A stretch of 7,626 nt of DNA from Aquifex sp964425585 (GTDB lineage: Bacteria > Aquificota > Aquificia > Aquificales > Aquificaceae). The translations under genes and the position numbers were made by a program. The notes under the pieces are model-generated. The model made no database searches and was not told where the DNA came from. It saw only the letters and a program-made list of their open reading frames with translations. The DNA lies in the NCBI GenBank assembly GCA_964425585.1, contig CAYRMG010000054.1:1-7626 (forward strand). The letters are read 5' to 3'. Below are positions 5,248 through 7,626 of the stretch, one piece after another (position 1 is the stretch's first letter; each line of letters begins with the position of its first letter).

Positions 5248-6453
5248 ATGATAAAAGAAGTAATAATTGAGAAAATAGTAGACAAGCTTAACGAAGGATA
5301 TTCGGAAAAAATAGGTGTTGAGCTTCCGAATGGAAAAAAGATACCGGAGGAAGAGGTTAAACATCTCGTTCGCTTTAAAACTTGGGAAGCTCTAAACTAC
5401 ACTCTCAAGGACCCTGAAATGGGTTTCGGGGAAAGTTATATGAACGGAGATATAGAGGTTGAAGGGAGCCTTGAGGAGGTTATAAAGAGGGGAATGGGAT
5501 TGTTCAGGGATACAAAAAGGGGAGAGAAACTTATGGGTATTATCAGACACATCCCCCTTTTCAGAACCTACAGGGATGAGAAAAATGTTCGGCATCATTA
5601 CGACCTCGGAAATGACTTCTATAGGCTCTGGCTTGACGAAAGTATGACCTACTCATGTGCGTTCTTTGAAAATCCCGAGATGAGCATAGAGGAGGCACAG
5701 AGCTTAAAGAGAAGGATAATTTTTGAAAAGCTTCGTTTGAAAGAGGGGGACAGGCTACTTGATATAGGGTGCGGATGGGGTTCAATAATCCTTGAAGCTG
5801 CCGAACTTTACGGGGTAAATGCGGTAGGTATAACGCTATCGGAGAATCAGTATGAGTATGTGAGGGAAAAGATAAGGGAAAAAGGTCTGGAAGATAAGGT
5901 TGAAGTCTATAAGCTCCATTACAAAGATTTACCGAAACTGGGAAAGAAATTTAATAAGGTTGTTTCGGTAGGTATGTTTGAACACGTGGGAAGGGAAAAC
6001 TATAGATTGTTTTTTGAAACCGTTTACAGGATTATGGAGGAAAAGGGGCTTTTCCTACTTCACACAATAGGGAAGTTCCATCCCGATACCCAAAGCAGGT
6101 GGATAAGAAAGTATATATTTCCCGGGGGATATTTACCTTCTATATCGGAAATTGAGGAAAGTTTAAGAGGTCTTGATTTTTACCTTATTGATTTGGACAA
6201 CTGGAGGATGCATTACTACTGGACCCTGCAAAAGTGGAAAGAAAGATTTTTGAAAAACGTTGATAAGGTTAGAAAAATGTTTGATGAACGCTTTGTAAGG
6301 ATGTGGGAGTTGTATCTTACTTCCGCGGCTGTATCCTTTCTCATAGGGTCAAACTACGTTTTTCAGATACTTCTTTCAAAGGGTGTTAAAAACGATTATC
6401 CCGTAATAGAGAGGAAGTTTATGGAAAGCTTTTCAAAAGAGCCTGTTTTTTAG
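5248..6453 (+). CDS. cfa: Cyclopropane-fatty-acyl-phospholipid synthase
   Basis: This SAM-dependent methyltransferase (401 aa) adds a methylene bridge across the double bond of unsaturated acyl chains in membrane phospholipids; Aquificales are known for cyclopropane C21 fatty acids. The N-terminal third (about 1-105) is the lipid-binding region of the family. The catalytic part begins at HHYDLGNDFYRLWLD (116-130), followed by MTYSCAFF (133-140), SAM motif I LDIGCGWGS (171-179), GITLSENQ (194-201), VGMFEHVG (241-248) and HYYWTLQKW (322-330). Key positions of E. coli CFA have counterparts: C137, the bicarbonate-binding glutamate E245, H272 in LHTIG, and Y323/Y324. GGAGGTG (5237-5243) sits just before ATG 5248. 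No convincing promoter was found; a TATAAC at 5186-5191 lacks a good -35. It diverges from ispH, and its last 21 bases overlap the end of rnhB. Confidence 0.94.
   Translation: MIKEVIIEKIVDKLNEGYSEKIGVELPNGKKIPEEEVKHLVRFKTWEALNYTLKDPEMGFGESYMNGDIEVEGSLEEVIKRGMGLFRDTKRGEKLMGIIRHIPLFRTYRDEKNVRHHYDLGNDFYRLWLDESMTYSCAFFENPEMSIEEAQSLKRRIIFEKLRLKEGDRLLDIGCGWGSIILEAAELYGVNAVGITLSENQYEYVREKIREKGLEDKVEVYKLHYKDLPKLGKKFNKVVSVGMFEHVGRENYRLFFETVYRIMEEKGLFLLHTIGKFHPDTQSRWIRKYIFPGGYLPSISEIEESLRGLDFYLIDLDNWRMHYYWTLQKWKERFLKNVDKVRKMFDERFVRMWELYLTSAAVSFLIGSNYVFQILLSKGVKNDYPVIERKFMESFSKEPVF
6428..6451 (+). terminator. Weak possible terminator at the end of cfa
   Basis: GCTTTT (6428-6433) can pair with AAGAGC (6437-6442) with one G-U pair and a 3-base loop; three bases later comes a run of six T (6446-6451). 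The stem is short and lies within the last cfa codons and the overlapping end of rnhB. It is the only candidate end signal at this convergent junction. Confidence 0.3.
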
Positions 6454-7023
6454 AGGAGAATAACTTTTTCTGTGTATCTCGGTTATCCTTCCTTCTTTAA
6501 TTAATTTCATATGTTTTTTTGTAGGATATCCCTTGTTTGAAATGAAATCAAACTCGGGGTATATCCTGTGGTATATCTCCATAATTTTATCCCTTATGAC
6601 TTTTGCAACTATTGAAGCACAAGCACAAGAAAGACTTTTTTCATCTCCTTTTACAAGGGGTATACAGTTAACTCCTTCAAGGTTTACGTAATCCGTTATA
6701 ACCACATCATAATGGTGTTTTAAATCCTCCAGAGCTCTCTTCATTGCCAGCTTTGTTGCCCGAAGAATATTTATCCTATCTATAACTACGCTGTCAACAA
6801 CAGCTGTTCCTATTGCAATAGCTTTATTTTTTATCTCCTCGTAGGCTTTCTCTCTTTCCTCCTTTGTGAGTTTTTTTGAATCTCCACTTATGAAAGGTTC
6901 GGTAAAGGGAGGAAGTATTACCGCAGCGGCAACAACGGGTCCCGCAAGAGGCCCCCTACCCGCTTCATCAACTCCTGCAACGGTAAGACCTTTTTCCCAT
7001 AACTTTAGTTCGTAATCAAGCAT
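6433..7023 (-). CDS. rnhB: Ribonuclease HII
   Basis: RNase HII (196 aa) cuts RNA in RNA-DNA hybrids and initiates removal of single ribonucleotides misincorporated into DNA. The family pattern is complete: VDEAGRGPLAGPVVAAAVIL (18-37), DSKKLT (48-53), DYVNLEG (111-117) in place of the commoner DGN form, CASIVAKVIRD (135-145) and EIHRKSYSP (182-190). The acidic catalytic set is D19, E20, D111 and D145. Length is typical of short bacterial RNase HII. ATG 7023 overlaps the rplS stop by 8 bases behind a weak AGGA, so it is probably translated by coupling to rplS. A gene order with rplS ahead of rnhB is also seen in other bacteria, for example Bacillus, with other genes between. Its 3' end overlaps the convergent cfa by 21 bases. 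Confidence 0.96.
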   Translation of the reverse strand: MLDYELKLWEKGLTVAGVDEAGRGPLAGPVVAAAVILPPFTEPFISGDSKKLTKEEREKAYEEIKNKAIAIGTAVVDSVVIDRINILRATKLAMKRALEDLKHHYDVVITDYVNLEGVNCIPLVKGDEKSLSCACASIVAKVIRDKIMEIYHRIYPEFDFISNKGYPTKKHMKLIKEGRITEIHRKSYSPLKNRLF

Positions 7024-7465
7024 TTTCCTGCTTTTCCTGATTCTTCTCTTCCTCTTCCCTTTGTTTTCTTGCCTCTTCTTTTCTTTTCTGCATTGCTTCG
7101 TATTCCCAGGACTTAATCTCTTTAATCTTTCTTTCCGCTGTTTTACCTTTAAGCTCTCTCAGGAAGTAGAGTTTTGCCCTTCTAACTTTACCTATCTTTA
7201 CTACCTCTATCTTCTCTATGTTGGGGCTATAGTAGGGAAAGGTTCTTTCTATTCCGACTCCGAACGATTCCCTTCTTACCGTAAAGGTTTTTCCCGCACC
7301 GCTCCCTCTGATACGGATAACAACACCCTCAAAGGGTTGAATTCTTTCCCTATCCCCTTCCTTTATCTTGTAATAAACCCTTACGGTATAACCTACCCTG
7401 AAATCGGGATACTCCTTTTTCGGAAGGTATTTCTTTTCAATCTTACGAAGTAGCTCACTGCTCAT
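7016..7465 (-). CDS. rplS: 50S ribosomal protein L19 with C-terminal extension
   Basis: L19 (149 aa) lies at the 30S-50S interface of the ribosome. The conserved body spans about residues 1-117: FRVGYTVRVYYKI (22-34), RIQPFEGVVI (41-50), RGSGAGKTFTVRRESFGVGI (53-72), ERTFPYYSPNIEKIEV (73-88) and GKVRRAKLYFLREL (92-105). Bacterial L19 is commonly about 115-120 aa; here some 30 further residues (about 118-149) form a strongly charged Glu/Lys/Gln tail of probable helical or coiled-coil nature, of unknown role. ATG 7465 follows GGAGGA (7471-7476) by five bases. An extended -10 promoter lies just upstream, right after the stop of the preceding exonuclease gene, so rplS can be driven both by its own promoter and by read-through. 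It is the lead gene for rnhB. The usual rpsP-rimM-trmD companions are not adjacent. Confidence 0.96.
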   Translation of the reverse strand: MSSELLRKIEKKYLPKKEYPDFRVGYTVRVYYKIKEGDRERIQPFEGVVIRIRGSGAGKTFTVRRESFGVGIERTFPYYSPNIEKIEVVKIGKVRRAKLYFLRELKGKTAERKIKEIKSWEYEAMQKRKEEARKQREEEEKNQEKQENA

Positions 7466-7496
7466 CTCTCTCCTCCATCGGGGATTTGGAACTTAA

Positions 7497-7505
7497 ATTA
7501 TAACA
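7497..7505 (-). promoter_or_regulatory. Extended -10 promoter of rplS
   Basis: On the minus strand TGTTATAAT (7505-7497) is a perfect extended -10 (TGn plus TATAAT). The base set 17 upstream (TTACCG) is a poor -35, as expected for extended -10 promoters. A second possible pair, TTGAAG with TATAAA 16 bases later, lies slightly upstream and inside the exonuclease coding region. With the extended -10 the start would be near 7490, giving a leader of about 25 nt carrying the rplS Shine-Dalgarno site. Confidence 0.55.
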
Positions 7506-7506
7506 T

Positions 7507-7626
7507 TTATATAAATAGCGGTAAATCCTTCAATTTTGCATTTTCATATGGATAAATAAGCCTCAAGAATATGAGGGAAGTAATGTATGCGTCATCAAGG
7601 GCGTTATGTCTTCCTTTTAAATCTAT
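7507..7626 (-). CDS. DEDDh (DnaQ-type) 3'-5' exonuclease, C-terminal fragment cut by window edge
   Basis: Reading leftwards from the window edge, 39 codons remain open and end at TAA (7509-7507). The peptide begins IDLKGRHNALDDAYITS and continues as a hydrophobic helix (LIFLRLI) and a short tail ending PLFI. H7-x-A9-x-x-D12 in GRHNALDDA is the third exonuclease motif (HxAxxD) of DEDDh nucleases such as the DNA polymerase III epsilon proofreading subunit, and the helix after it also fits. The first two motifs must lie outside the window, so it cannot be said whether this is a true epsilon subunit, a stand-alone exonuclease or the end of a larger protein. It is on the same strand as rplS, 41 bases upstream of it, and its 3' part contains or adjoins the rplS promoter. 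Confidence 0.75.
   Translation of the reverse strand: MDLKGRHNALDDAYITSLIFLRLIYPYENAKLKDLPLFI

Noticed and set aside
7061..7453. Plus-strand 130-codon open frame opposite rplS
   Set aside because: Phe/Ser/Leu-rich antisense of L19; it looks hydrophobic but has no signal peptide logic or ribosome site.
1..7626. tRNA, rRNA, CRISPR, insertion sequence or prophage elements
   Set aside because: No cloverleaf, repeated spacer pattern, transposase motif or terminal repeat was seen on either strand, and nearly all bases are in recognised housekeeping genes.

Overview
The window looks like a chromosomal segment of a thermophilic, chemolithoautotrophic member of the Aquificales (Aquifex/Hydrogenobacter type). 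The reasons are moderate GC, proteins rich in Lys, Glu and Ile, Arg mostly from AGG/AGA and Ile often from ATA, very tight gene packing with overlapping genes, strong GGAGGT ribosome binding sites, and a five-gene 2-oxoacid:ferredoxin oxidoreductase operon in the order described for pyruvate:ferredoxin oxidoreductase of Hydrogenobacter (porEDABG). The species cannot be fixed from this sequence alone.

Left half, plus strand (about 1-3820): a 124-base leader holds a perfect 14-bp palindrome of FNR/CRP type and a sigma70-like promoter. It is followed by porE (8-Cys ferredoxin-like subunit), porD (a small subunit that resembles the CO dehydrogenase/acetyl-CoA synthase epsilon family), porA, porB and porG. 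Junctions are overlapping or nearly so, except for a 72-base gap before porA. A probable intrinsic terminator overlaps the end of porG. Together the five products would form an enzyme that carboxylates acetyl-CoA to pyruvate with reduced ferredoxin, a CO2-fixing and biosynthetic step attached to the reductive TCA cycle.

Centre, minus strand (3822-5167): ispH (last step of the MEP isoprenoid pathway) overlaps by 25 bases a short periplasmic DsbC-like thiol-disulfide protein. A consensus-like promoter places the ispH transcription start on the A of its ATG, so the mRNA is probably leaderless. Diverging from ispH on the plus strand is cfa (cyclopropane fatty acid synthase, 5248-6453).

Right end, minus strand (6433-7626): a run of genes reading leftwards, namely the last 39 codons of a DEDDh (DnaQ-type) exonuclease cut by the window edge, rplS (ribosomal protein L19 with a charged C-terminal tail) and rnhB (RNase HII). 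RnhB overlaps rplS by 8 bases, and its 3' end overlaps that of cfa by 21 bases.

I found no tRNA, rRNA, CRISPR array, insertion sequence or sign of recent transfer. All genes can be assigned at family level. The less ordinary points are the composition of the POR complex, the FNR-like box, the leaderless ispH promoter and the DsbC-like protein without room for a full dimerisation domain.
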